Source: an uncultured Shewanella sp. | GTDB lineage: Bacteria; Pseudomonadota; Gammaproteobacteria; Enterobacterales; Shewanellaceae | Assembly: GCA_947503555.1 (NCBI GenBank) | Contig: CANNEE010000004.1 | Span: 1-64,000 of the forward strand | Reading direction: 5' to 3' | DNA length: 64,000 bases | Shown here: piece by piece, positions 46,804 through 56,900 of the stretch | Numbering within the stretch: position 1 is the stretch's first letter | How the letters are laid out: each line of letters begins with the position of its first letter | The notes under the pieces: model-generated | What the model was told of the DNA's origin: nothing | Database searches by the model: none | What the model saw: only the letters and a program-made list of their open reading frames with translations | Position numbers and translations under genes: made by a program

Positions 46804-49209
46804 CTAGTTTAGGTACAACTCTTCTGCGAGGTATGCTGTTCTTTCAAAAGAAGTGCCGTACTTGTCAGACATCGTGGCTAGAACACTTTCGAAATCATGA
46901 ACTTCCCCTACGGTGTATCGGTTGATTACCTTAAATGTTATTGTTTCCGGTAGATTGTCGTCATTATTTTTGAGTTTATTCTTGAAAATAGAAGTTGAAA
47001 TCTTAGATAAAAAAGACTGCTCTATGGGTTTTCGCTTGTAGTGTATTTCACTGAGACAGTTCTCACCAGATTTCTCTGTATCTACACACCAACTATTAAA
47101 GCACCATGGTAGTGTATACTCTAGAGCAAGTTTAGATGACTCTTCACCTGCGAGAGAGCGTCTTGAAATACTGTTGAGTGATAAAGATGGGTGGGCACAA
47201 TCGTCAGATTCCACAATGGTTTTTTCAATGGCATTAGTTACTTCGAAGATGTGTGCTTCCGATGCTACATATTTTTCGCGATTTTTCATGTAAGCTTCTA
47301 TTTCACCGTTCATGTCTTGAAGTTTTAGTATGGTCCAATCATCCTCTGCTAATTCGCTAAAGATAGTAGTTGGGTAATCCGTGTGAATAATAAAGTCGAT
47401 CCCTTTCTTTATACAGCATATACGGCGAATGAGTTCTTTGGGATCGGATTGCTCTTTTTTTTGGTTGAACCTCTTGATTATGTATGGCTTATCAGGGTTA
47501 TGATAGAGCTCAAGAGCTTGCGATTCGTCAATGTATTCTGACAATCCATACAAGTTGCTATTATCTGGTTCAGTAAGCTTTCTATCCCTTTGTTGATTTA
47601 ATTCTGTACTATCATTATGTTTCTCGAGTTCCTCTAAAGGTATTTCTCCAGAGATAATCTCGTCAAGAACATTATGTACCGACTGTATGAATGATTCTGA
47701 GCTCTCTAGCTCTAGGTAGAGTATTCGAAAAGTATTGTAGAAGTTAGTCATGAAGCGGCTATATGTTTCTAGACCGAGCCCATAGTTGTTGAGCTTAATT
47801 TCCTCCATGCAACTGATTAGATCCGAATTTGTATTTAATACACCTTCGTTGCAATAGAGCAGAAAATCAGCTAGAACATGATAGAGTGATAAGCCCAGTT
47901 TAGTTGGTAGTGCCGCACCATCGACTAGATATGCATACTTGTTATCGTGGAGTTTTTTTAATTGTCCATAACGTGTTGTATGTGTTCCTACGCCCATCTC
48001 TTTACATGCATTTAACCAGTCAGCTTGACTTACAGCTATCGGTTCTTCTGTTATTAATAGGTCTAAGTAGTTGCCTTTGTTTTTTTCTTGGATTAGCTTT
48101 TCTGCAGATAGCTTTCCTGGATAGATCTCGTACATGGAAACTTGGGCTTCAGTGTGGTCAATCAAGTGTAAGTATCTTTGGATAAGTACATGCAATGCTA
48201 ATGATTGTACTCTTCCGAAACTGAAAAAATTATAGGGTTTTCTGATTTTTTCTCTTTTCGAAAAATGATTGGTGAACCAGTCAGAGTATGTCGGATGGGA
48301 CTGTTGAGCATTGAAAAAAAGTTGTCTCGCAAGTCCGTACAATGTGTCAACGTTACTTCTCAACTTACCTGCTAATGCACGAGTTTTGTCGTAAGCAGTA
48401 GGGTTTTCTATTGCTTTTCTGATTGAATCAGTATCAGAGTTTGATAAATCTAGACTCAAAAGTTGATTGTCTTGAACCCTGTTTGCTTCTGGCAATTTTT
48501 GGTTACAGTAATCAATAACACATTGAAAGATAAACTGCCCAGCAATATCGTAATCTGTTGCACAGATGACCCCTTGTAGTTGTAGTTCTTTTCCTGGTTG
48601 ATAGTTCTTATATTTGCAAGGTAGCTTTCTTTCGGTAATAACACTGTCAAACCAAGCTGTTCTGAACAAAGTTGACTCTTTAGCTCTTTGTTTGCCAGCG
48701 GGAGATTCAGGGCCTAGTTTAATGAGCGATGATGCTCTTTCCCAAGTCGTGTTCTTTTCGAGCAGTTTTTTTCTGAATTGGAAAGGGATATTTTCACTTA
48801 TCAGTACCCCGTTGGTGTCACAAATTAAATAAAGAGCCCCGTTATATGGAACTGCGTAATAAATGATGTTTTCTTGCAAATCTATAGGACGATTTTCAAG
48901 TGTTTCTTCTAACGTCGATGTTCTTCGTCTTCCTAAAACTGGTCCAGTTGCAGAGTCTTTTTGTTGAATTTGAATACTATAATTGTTTAGGCGTTTGTCG
49001 TTGTAGCGTGTAGCTAAATCATCATAATACATTTGCTTAGCGTTCTTTCGAGAAGCTTTTTTAGGAAGCGGTTTTTCTCTATTCGAGCCAAATAGTCTGA
49101 ACTTGTCGTTATAACGGTATGCTGCAATGTCGTCATCTATGCCAGTCAAAGCATTCGCAATGAGTGCTGATTGTTTTGGCTTCTCACAGATTATTAGAAA
49201 CGTTTTCAT
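46804..49209 (-). CDS. Topoisomerase IA-like protein, catalytic tyrosine motif not found
   Basis: 801 residues. The TOPRIM-type start FLIICEKPKQSALIANAL and the acidic motif CATDYDIAGQFIF match type IA topoisomerases, as do FSFGRVQSLALHVLIQR (GRVQS block) and the late GVGTHTTRYGQLKKLHDNKYAY / LPTKLGLSLYHVL block. Active enzymes have about 300 residues between these last two blocks, including the ITYxRTDS motif with the catalytic Tyr. Here only about 70 residues lie between them and I see no such motif. The C-terminal 300 residues are unlike any family I know. It is the last gene of the minus-strand set headed by the DinG-like helicase. It may bind rather than cut DNA. Confidence 0.7.
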   Translation of the reverse strand: MKTFLIICEKPKQSALIANALTGIDDDIAAYRYNDKFRLFGSNREKPLPKKASRKNAKQMYYDDLATRYNDKRLNNYSIQIQQKDSATGPVLGRRRTSTLEETLENRPIDLQENIIYYAVPYNGALYLICDTNGVLISENIPFQFRKKLLEKNTTWERASSLIKLGPESPAGKQRAKESTLFRTAWFDSVITERKLPCKYKNYQPGKELQLQGVICATDYDIAGQFIFQCVIDYCNQKLPEANRVQDNQLLSLDLSNSDTDSIRKAIENPTAYDKTRALAGKLRSNVDTLYGLARQLFFNAQQSHPTYSDWFTNHFSKREKIRKPYNFFSFGRVQSLALHVLIQRYLHLIDHTEAQVSMYEIYPGKLSAEKLIQEKNKGNYLDLLITEEPIAVSQADWLNACKEMGVGTHTTRYGQLKKLHDNKYAYLVDGAALPTKLGLSLYHVLADFLLYCNEGVLNTNSDLISCMEEIKLNNYGLGLETYSRFMTNFYNTFRILYLELESSESFIQSVHNVLDEIISGEIPLEELEKHNDSTELNQQRDRKLTEPDNSNLYGLSEYIDESQALELYHNPDKPYIIKRFNQKKEQSDPKELIRRICCIKKGIDFIIHTDYPTTIFSELAEDDWTILKLQDMNGEIEAYMKNREKYVASEAHIFEVTNAIEKTIVESDDCAHPSLSLNSISRRSLAGEESSKLALEYTLPWCFNSWCVDTEKSGENCLSEIHYKRKPIEQSFLSKISTSIFKNKLKNNDDNLPETITFKVINRYTVGEVHDFESVLATMSDKYGTSFERTAYLAEELYLN

Positions 49210-49222
49210 GTACTAAACTCCG

Positions 49223-50014
49223 TTAAAGGTTTCCCGATGGCGTAATAGTTTTGACTTTAATACAGCTGTTGAGATTCTCCTTAATTTCGAGATTTCGATC
49301 TATTTTCATATTATTGAGTTGTTCTTGATTTCTGATTTCCATTTCAATGGCTTCATGTGCCTCTTGTTGAGAAAATCCTCCTGTGTTTACGAGTGCATCC
49401 TTAGCAAGCTGTATATACTCACCGATGGTTTCAGGGCTCTTGAATGCCTCATCAACAGTGATGTTGTGAGCTTTATAATGCTGGCTAGCTCGCTTTTGAC
49501 CCCGAGTGGATTTTCCTGCTTGGTGTGGTGCTCCAGCAGAAAGTTGGACAGTTAAAGCTTTGCCGGAATGATATTTGAAACCTGGTATTGCATTCTCTAT
49601 GGCTTTTCCTACTTGCTGTGGTAGTTGATGGTGACCTTGAAGGCTTTTAGCTAAAGATTCGGCTCTTCTGTCGTTGGCTAGGTGTTTAATTATATTATCC
49701 TTGACTACTTTTTGGTTATCGTACGTAGCGTAGTTATTCAGCTTACCTATTACGGAGTTTTCAGTGTTAGATGCAGATGCATTGCTTGCGGATTTTAACG
49801 CAGGTAATTCGCTTGGTGTCGGGCCCGAGCCTCTAGCTTTAAGTTGCCCCAAAAAACTTGACTTGATGCTGTTTGCTGATGGACTTTTATCTTGAGTAAC
49901 GGTTTGTCTTGAGTTTGATATTTTGTCGATAGCATCCCTTTGCTTGAGCATAGAGTCTGACTTGTTCGTATCAAAGGATTTATTGTCAGTTCTTGAATAA
50001 CTTCCACTGCCCAT
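49223..50014 (-). CDS. AHH/HNH nuclease-like protein with a disordered N-terminus
   Basis: 263 residues. The first 110 are low in complexity (MGSGSYSRTDNKSFD, many Ser/Asn/Lys) and look disordered. From about residue 125, LQGHHQLPQQVGKAIENAIPG resembles the AHH/HNH nuclease motif (paired His, then PQ), followed by APHQAGKSTRGQKRASQHY with a further His at the expected distance. Such domains are common in bacterial toxins, but no secretion or immunity gene is visible. It lies three bp after the helicase gene and 13 bp before the topoisomerase-like gene, so the three are one operon. The nuclease call rests on motif resemblance only. Confidence 0.5.
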   Translation of the reverse strand: MGSGSYSRTDNKSFDTNKSDSMLKQRDAIDKISNSRQTVTQDKSPSANSIKSSFLGQLKARGSGPTPSELPALKSASNASASNTENSVIGKLNNYATYDNQKVVKDNIIKHLANDRRAESLAKSLQGHHQLPQQVGKAIENAIPGFKYHSGKALTVQLSAGAPHQAGKSTRGQKRASQHYKAHNITVDEAFKSPETIGEYIQLAKDALVNTGGFSQQEAHEAIEMEIRNQEQLNNMKIDRNLEIKENLNSCIKVKTITPSGNL

Positions 50015-50017
50015 GGT

Positions 50018-52306
50018 TTACCTCCAAAAGTCTTTAATCTGCTGAACCATTTCATCAAGAGATATGAAATCATGTTCTACAACTTCCTTAGTGCTACTTA
50101 GACCTTTTATGTGTTTTTGTAGTCGAGATTTCTTTGCACCAGTTTCTTCAAGAACTATGTTCCGATCAATAACTTGTAACGGGCGAGGAAGTAGCTGGAG
50201 ATTCTTTCTTGAGTTTTTTATGCTTAAGAGCTCGTAATTGCCAACACCATTATTTTTTATTCCCATAAGGCGTTCGTCAATGAAAAGAATTACAGCGCGA
50301 TCTTTTGTGCTTCGATGTGCTCTACCTGCGGATTGAGTTAATTTGCGAAACGCATCGTGTTTATAGGAAAAGTCATCAGCTTTTCCTAGGTCTTCCTCAA
50401 AGTACCCAGCCCAGTAATCACGCTTTATACTTGAAACTAGAACCTCATTTGGAGAACCAGGGTAAGGGAGGCCTACACAAATTACCATTTCCATCTTAGT
50501 CCCGCTGTAATCTATGCCTTCAGCTAATTTGCCTCCTTGAACTCCTAATAATAAAGTTGTGTTTGGTTTATCACCAAGCTCCATGAAAAGATCTGCGACA
50601 TGTTCAGATGGATCTAACTTATTGCTATTTATGTTATTTTCCTTTATTGCATAATCAAACTGTTCCACCAAGTAGCGCTCTGATTTTGACCACTTTTCTT
50701 TTCTATTTCCTACTTGCCCAAGAGTTATTGTATTTTTAGGGAGGAATTTTGAACCCTCAAGCTTTATGAGGTTGGCCATCCATTCAACAAGATCTAGGTT
50801 GTTGAAAAATATCCCAATATTCTTTCCTTTGGCCGCATGGGTAGCCCTCGATATGGCCTCTACTACACGTTTTTGTTCTTGATTTGAATAACAGATGCGA
50901 CTTTGCTCGTTGAGCAGAGGTTTAGAACTTGAGTTTGTTCCACAAACATAGAAGTGTTTGTAATTTTCATTTCTAAAAAGGTGACCAATTTTTATTGCAA
51001 TGGGGTCGGGTCTCCCTAGAAGGAATGCAAAATCATTAACAGGTGAAATTGTCGCGCTAGTAAATACGCCACATCTAACTCTATCCATAGCACGATTGAT
51101 AATGTGCTTGGGATGGATTGCTGTTGCTGCGAATACACGACGCTCTATATTATAATTGATATAAAATTCGAAGGGATGCTCTAGGATCAATGACAAACCA
51201 TTTAAGAATTGCTTCGCGGTTACAAACTGTCTTCTGAAATAATGGTTAAGTTCCGATATTTCGTTATTCGATTGAGCCCTTTCAAGTATTTTGATGGCTT
51301 CAAAATAGATCTTTTCGAATCCAAGCTGAACAAATAGTTCTTGGAAGTGGCAGGCATCTTCTAACAACATGTCTGTGCTAGGTGGAGAAACTTTTGCGGT
51401 AACTGGTAAGTTCGCCGTCACTTCGCCCACCGCTTCTAGCAATTCCCCCGTTAGTTCTAGTAGTCGTTTAAGCACCGTGTGAAGGGTATTGTTATCCCAC
51501 CACTTACATCCTTTAAATCCTTTCTTGACGTCCTTTTCACTAAACTTGTTCGTTCGAAGATCTGTTTTGTAAACGTTGGACTCTAAAAAGCTAGTAGCAT
51601 CATTTTTTTGCTTGGTGCCGGTTACTGTCATATAGTAGTCATTGCATATATCGGTGATAAAGTTGTGAGCCTCATCCATTAAAACAATAGTTTTATCCGG
51701 TACAAAACCTGAACTAGTCAACCAAGTATCATCAAGAATGCAACCATGTGGTGCGACAACTATGCGCTTAACACTAGATGCCTTCTTAATGAGGTCGAAT
51801 GGACAATTACCATAGGTTGCTTCCCTCTGTATCTGAGCAAAACTAAGTACACCTGACGTAGTTGGGTGAGATGACTCACCGAGGTTTGCATTTGAAGTAA
51901 CACCAGAAACATTTCTTATTGCATCTCTGCCCATATATGGAGTTGCGCTAAGGGCAAATTGCTTAGAAATAGAAAGCATGCTTATCTCAGACAACTCACT
52001 AATTATATTCTGTACTTGTGTTTTAGTTCGAGTTAGATACAAAACTCTTAAGTTATGGTCTTCCTCCAATGCTGGAAATACAGTAGCAAGAAGTGACCGG
52101 GTTTTTCCTAAACCCGTTGGTCCCTCAATTACGACATCCCTTCCAGATTTTATGCCCTCATAAGCGGAGTAGATAAACTGATGTTGTTGTGCTCTAAACT
52201 CTAGCTTTCCGCTGTCTTTGAACTTAAAAATGGTATCCATACCTTTCCTTGCAGGAGAAAGGTCTACTTCATGTAAAAACTCAAACTCCGTTTCAATCTC
52301 TGTCAT
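50018..52306 (-). CDS. XPD/DinG-like superfamily 2 helicase
   Basis: 762 residues. FRAQQHQFIYSAYEGIKSGRD, then Walker A GPTGLGKTRS, the DEAH box LMDEAHNF, GVQGGKLAEGIDY (motif V) and QSAGRAHRS (motif VI) place it in the Rad3/XPD/DinG helicases, normally 5'-3' enzymes. XPD and DinG carry four Cys for an iron-sulfur cluster between motifs I and II. Here only GNCPFD and HGCILD remain, so the cluster is probably absent. It is the first gene of the minus-strand operon and diverges from the sigma-like gene across 234 bp. Confidence 0.85.
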   Translation of the reverse strand: MTEIETEFEFLHEVDLSPARKGMDTIFKFKDSGKLEFRAQQHQFIYSAYEGIKSGRDVVIEGPTGLGKTRSLLATVFPALEEDHNLRVLYLTRTKTQVQNIISELSEISMLSISKQFALSATPYMGRDAIRNVSGVTSNANLGESSHPTTSGVLSFAQIQREATYGNCPFDLIKKASSVKRIVVAPHGCILDDTWLTSSGFVPDKTIVLMDEAHNFITDICNDYYMTVTGTKQKNDATSFLESNVYKTDLRTNKFSEKDVKKGFKGCKWWDNNTLHTVLKRLLELTGELLEAVGEVTANLPVTAKVSPPSTDMLLEDACHFQELFVQLGFEKIYFEAIKILERAQSNNEISELNHYFRRQFVTAKQFLNGLSLILEHPFEFYINYNIERRVFAATAIHPKHIINRAMDRVRCGVFTSATISPVNDFAFLLGRPDPIAIKIGHLFRNENYKHFYVCGTNSSSKPLLNEQSRICYSNQEQKRVVEAISRATHAAKGKNIGIFFNNLDLVEWMANLIKLEGSKFLPKNTITLGQVGNRKEKWSKSERYLVEQFDYAIKENNINSNKLDPSEHVADLFMELGDKPNTTLLLGVQGGKLAEGIDYSGTKMEMVICVGLPYPGSPNEVLVSSIKRDYWAGYFEEDLGKADDFSYKHDAFRKLTQSAGRAHRSTKDRAVILFIDERLMGIKNNGVGNYELLSIKNSRKNLQLLPRPLQVIDRNIVLEETGAKKSRLQKHIKGLSSTKEVVEHDFISLDEMVQQIKDFWR

Positions 52307-52504
52307 TTGTCATCCTCGGTTTGACTTGAGCCACTGCGTAGCAGTTTGTGCGTTTAATAAAGCACATATGCATCTTATTTGCTCAGTAGGGATATGATCA
52401 AATGGTGTCAATGAATAATGTGATTCGTATTTACTTGGTAGATTTTTACTATGGATGTCAGAGCATTTTGAGTTACCTGAGATGCTTGCTGTGTAAATAA
52501 GTGG

Positions 52505-52510
52505 TATGAT
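52505..52510 (+). promoter_or_regulatory. Candidate promoter of the ubiquitin-like operon
   Basis: TGGTATGAT forms an extended -10 (TGn plus TATGAT) about 30 bp before the sigma-like gene. No good -35 stands at the normal distance, as is usual for extended -10 promoters. It would be the only promoter seen for the seven-gene operon. Confidence 0.4.
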
Positions 52511-52540
52511 TTATAACGGTTTTATTTTTTGGTGATGCAT

Positions 52541-53323
52541 ATGTCAATACCACTTCAGAAAGTCATGGGTAATGGTGTCGTCTACCAAAGACGCGCAGAA
52601 ATCGATTCTATTATTGATAAATTAGAAGCTCTCCCAGCGGAAGAGTTGGGTGAAAGCTGCTTGGACAGCGAAAGCTTATTGCCTATGGAAGTGGTATTGT
52701 ACTTCTTACGGCACAAAGCCACTTCCATGCATCCCTTACTGTACAAAAAATTGTTCTTGTTTTTTGTTAAAAGAATCCAAGGGAGCTTGGTCAAGTCGAT
52801 TTCAAATCAGCAGTTTAAAAATGCAGAAGATTTGCGACAAGAAGTCGTCGATCGCTTTATGGATTTGTTAGTGAAGGATAGGGATGAAGGCTGTTCGAGG
52901 CTAGATTACTTTGAAGTTAACTTTAATGGAGCGTTCCACAAGCTTCGCATAGATGTTCTTCGTCAGCTAGGACCTACGAAAAAGAAAGACCCTTTGTCTA
53001 ATGCTAAGTCTATAGAAAGTGAGTTGACCTCAGAAGTTAGGACAGATGTTGAAATAAGTGTTTTAGAATTAAGTGAACTGAATGAGTCAATATTAAATGA
53101 CTCGTCTTTCCGGATTCAATTTCAGAGCGCGATTAACGAATTACCAGATAATGAGCGACGAGTTATTGGACTTTATCTTCAAGGATTACCTATAGAGTCA
53201 AAAGATGTTGATAGAGAGACGATTTCTAGCACACTAGGCTGCACTGATAGAACTGTAAGGAATCGATTAAGTCGTGCTTATTGTATACTCAGGGAAAAGT
53301 TGCTTCTGGAGGAAGAACTATGA
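52541..53323 (+). CDS. Sigma-70-family-like factor
   Basis: About 260 residues. The middle (KNAEDLRQEVVDRFMDLLV) resembles sigma region 2. The C-terminus is a clear region-4 helix-turn-helix: INELPDNERRVIGLYLQG, then STLGCTDRTVRNRLSRAYCILREKL. An inserted segment (about 150-185) separates the two. It probably directs RNA polymerase to promoters of this island or acts as an activator. Three Met codons lie close together. The ATG at 52541 (MSIPLQ) has GGTG six bases upstream; 52535 is also possible. Its stop codon overlaps the next start (ATGA). Confidence 0.75.
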   Translation: MSIPLQKVMGNGVVYQRRAEIDSIIDKLEALPAEELGESCLDSESLLPMEVVLYFLRHKATSMHPLLYKKLFLFFVKRIQGSLVKSISNQQFKNAEDLRQEVVDRFMDLLVKDRDEGCSRLDYFEVNFNGAFHKLRIDVLRQLGPTKKKDPLSNAKSIESELTSEVRTDVEISVLELSELNESILNDSSFRIQFQSAINELPDNERRVIGLYLQGLPIESKDVDRETISSTLGCTDRTVRNRLSRAYCILREKLLLEEEL

Positions 53324-53922
53324 ACACAAATTCTGATGAGATGAGAGATGAAGTGTTATATGCATTTTCTGTAGAGTCAAATAAGGACTCTGTAACATTA
53401 GAAAAGTACCTTCGTGAGTACCCTCAATATAGGGAAGAATTGATTGACCTCTCAATTGAGATTTTTGCTACCCCAAATCAAGATTTCAGTCTAATAAGTG
53501 AAGGTGATAGCAAAGAAGCTGAGTTGGTTTGGGAAAGGTTTCAATCCTCTCTCGCAGCGACAACTACTATTTCCGGTTCTAGCAGTGTAAAAAACCCGCT
53601 ATTGAATCTCGATAGAAGCCGATTTAGGGCATTAGCCAAAAAGTTAGGTGTTAACTCATTTTTTTTGACAATGCTTCGAGACAGAGAAATCAAAGTATCA
53701 ACCATACCTATTCAATTAATAGGGATCTTAGCAAAAGAATTGGATGTTAGTAGTGATGTGATGAGAAATGCATTGGTGGGAGAACCTACGGTGTCTTCTG
53801 CTGTTCGGTTTAAGGCTGAAGGGAAACCTTCTGCGACGAAACAGGTGTCCTTTGATGAAGCTTTGGACAGTTGTGGTTTGTCTGATTCTCAAAAAGAAAA
53901 ATTAAGGGAGATGAAGGATTAA
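53320..53922 (+). CDS. Small regulator-like protein paired with the sigma-like factor
   Basis: 200 residues, not recognised by family. The first 60 are acidic and helical (DEVLYAFSVESN, LEKYLREYPQYREELIDL), a layout also seen in zinc-free anti-sigma-like partners. A helical segment near 100-140 (FRALAKKLGVNSFFLTMLRDREIKVSTIP) looks like a diverged helix-turn-helix of XRE type. The ATG at 53320 overlaps the sigma-like gene's stop codon and has GGAGGAAG in front. This strong coupling suggests the product acts with or on that factor. The gene for the protease-helicase fusion follows after three bp. Confidence 0.6.
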   Translation: MNTNSDEMRDEVLYAFSVESNKDSVTLEKYLREYPQYREELIDLSIEIFATPNQDFSLISEGDSKEAELVWERFQSSLAATTTISGSSSVKNPLLNLDRSRFRALAKKLGVNSFFLTMLRDREIKVSTIPIQLIGILAKELDVSSDVMRNALVGEPTVSSAVRFKAEGKPSATKQVSFDEALDSCGLSDSQKEKLREMKD

Positions 53923-53925
53923 CTA

Positions 53926-56900
53926 ATGGATGGAATCGAAATCGCTCGTCAAATAGCCGAGCAATTACATATAGACCTTATTCATTCAGGTTTAGATGTT
54001 CGTCACCCCTTGCAGCTTGTTTTGAAGGAAATTGAAGAAAATAGAGACCTAGAGGTTATTCCTGTTGCAAAAGGAAGTGTCCAGTTAAAAGGCGGCCGAG
54101 CGATTTTTGATAGCCAAGCAGGATTGGTTCTGTACGAAAATTGTGGTAGTGATTTTGATAAGGCTTTTTTGTTAGCTCATGAACTAGGCCATATTGTCTT
54201 AGAGGGAACTAGTGAAGATTTCATCACAGACAATGTGGATACATCAGTAAGTGAAGATGTAACATCTTCGGCTTTGGATAAGGTTCTTGATTATGGCAGA
54301 AGCGAGCGTAAAGAAATAACAATGGATGCATTTGCTCGCGAGTTTCTACTTCCTCGTTCTCTTGTCGTCAAGTTGCATATAGAAGAAGATATGACATCAG
54401 AGTCAATAGCTCTGAATTTGAGTGCTCCTATATCTATTGTTCAGCAACAATTGCTTGATGCTTTGCTCTTGCCTGCTGTTAAAGCATGTAAGGAGCAGGA
54501 AGAGAAAAAAATACACAAACCGGATTTGTCTCAAACAAATGCAGTGAGACACAGTGGCTCTCCTTATCAGCTTCAAGCTGGTCCAGGTACGGGAAAAACT
54601 AGTACATTAGTTAGACGTATTACCCATCTTTTGGAAAGTGGTATAGACCCATCAGAGATTTTAGTTCTGACCTTTTCAAACAAGGCCGCTGGTGAGCTAC
54701 GAGAGCGTGTTGCGGAAAAAGCGCCAGATTCATTAGCTACGTTATGGATAGGAACATTTCATGCTTTTGGTTTAGATATTGTCCATCGATTTCATCAACT
54801 CCTCGGTCTTTCGGAAAAACCTAAAGTTGTTAGTCGTTTTGAAGCTATTGAATGGCTTGAAGGAGAGTTAGCTCGATTGGATCTTAAGCATTATAGAAAT
54901 TACTATGATCCCACACTAACTCTCAGCGATATGCTTGCGGCAATTTCTAGAGCGAAAGATGAAGTAATTAATGCGCAATCTTATACTGCATTATCAGAAG
55001 AAATGTTTGCTAAAGCTCAGGATGAGGATGGGCGAGTGCAAGCAGAAAAGTGCCTTGAGGTATCTTCTGTTTATAAGTCTTATGAGCGTTTACTGAAAGA
55101 AAAAGATGCGGTTGATTTCGGTGATTTAGTAAAACTACCGGTTGAGTTAGTTGAATCTAATGAAGATGTTAGAAGCGCTTTATCCAAAAGACATAAACAT
55201 ATACTGGTTGATGAGTATCAAGATGTAAACAGAGCATCTGTACGATTAATTAAGGCTATTGCAGGGGCTGGTAAAAGTTTGTGGGTTGTGGGCGACTCGC
55301 GTCAATCCATATACCGCTTTAGAGGTGCCTCCTCTACAAACATGAAGCGGTTTTCTGATGATTTTCCAGGTGCTAAATCTGAACAATTGTCGGTAAATTA
55401 CCGTTCAGCAAGTGAAGTTGTTGATTTGTTCTCTACTTTTTCTCGAACAATGAAAGCATCAGATGGTGTATTGCCATTGAAGCTCGTGGCAAATAGTGAG
55501 CAAATAGGTTCTAAGCCAATTTTCACTGTTGCAAGTAAGCCTAAAGATGAACTGGCAGCTATAGCTGCTAGTATTGCAGACATGAAAATGCAAGGATTCT
55601 CTTATAAGCAGCAGGCTGTGCTTTGTGCATCTAATGCCCGACTTGATGATGTTGCTGCACACCTAGAGGCACAGGGCATTCCGGTGCTTTATTTGGGAAG
55701 TTTGTTTGAACGTCCAGAAATTAGAGATTTACTCTCATTGCTTTCATTGTTAACTGAAAATCGAGCTCAAGGGTTACTCAGGGCGGCGAGTTTATCTGGA
55801 GCACCATTATCACCTGATGATGTTAAGTTAGTTGCAAAATATATTAAGGAACACGACCTCAAAGCATTAGAATGGAGGGATCATATAAATAAGATGGAGG
55901 GGTTGTCGGCGGAGGCAATCCGTTCACTAAATGCTGTAACGGAGCTGATTGTTGGTTTTACTCCTAAAGATTATCCTTGGGAGGTTCTAGCAACAATAGT
56001 CTTGGACCGCTTGGAACTTGGTAAGCTCATTTATAAGTCGACTGATATAAGAGAGCAGATTAAAGGCATCGCAATATGGCAGGTTTTAAACTTCAGTAGA
56101 AACTTGGCACAAGGACAAGGCATGCCTTCAGAAAAATTGCTTAGAAGAATCCGTAGGATTGTTCAATTATCTGAGGATAGAGACGTTCGACAGCTGCCTG
56201 CAGTAGCCAATCATCTTGATGGGGTAAGGTTGTTGACGATTCATGCAAGTAAAGGTTTAGAATTCGATATTGTACACTTACCAGGCATGGTTGCTGGAGG
56301 TCTCCCGAGCTCTAATAGGCCGCCGAACTGTATACCGCCAGACTTTATGATAGAAGGGTACTCTGGAAAAGAAACAGTAAAGTTAGGTCATGAGGAAGAA
56401 GAAGAGTGTAAATTTTTTGTAGCGACCTCAAGAGCTAAGAAGCGCCTATTTCTATATGCGAATTCACAACAGCAAAATAATAGCCGTCGTAATCCATCGA
56501 AGTTTATAGAAAGAATTGATAGTCACATTTCTCATAACAGATATCTTGATAGCACCGGAGTTGAAGTAGTTTACGACGACATAGAGTTTCCCTCCCGCGA
56601 ACAGTTGATATTGACTGACCGAGAACTAGAGCTTTACGAGCGTTGTCCACGAAGGTACTTTTATACGCACGATTTAAGTTTGGGTGCTAAGAAAATAGAT
56701 AATGCTTTCAGGCAGATGCACAACGTGGTTTATGATGTCTTAGCGTGGCTTAAATCAGATTTTTTCGAGTCCACCCCGAGTAAAGACGAACTATTTAATA
56801 AGTATGAAAACTCTTGGGTCGTAAATGGTCCAGTAGATAATGGCTATTCAGAAGATTATAAGCGAATTGGTAAACGACTAATTGAATACTTGTGGGAGAC

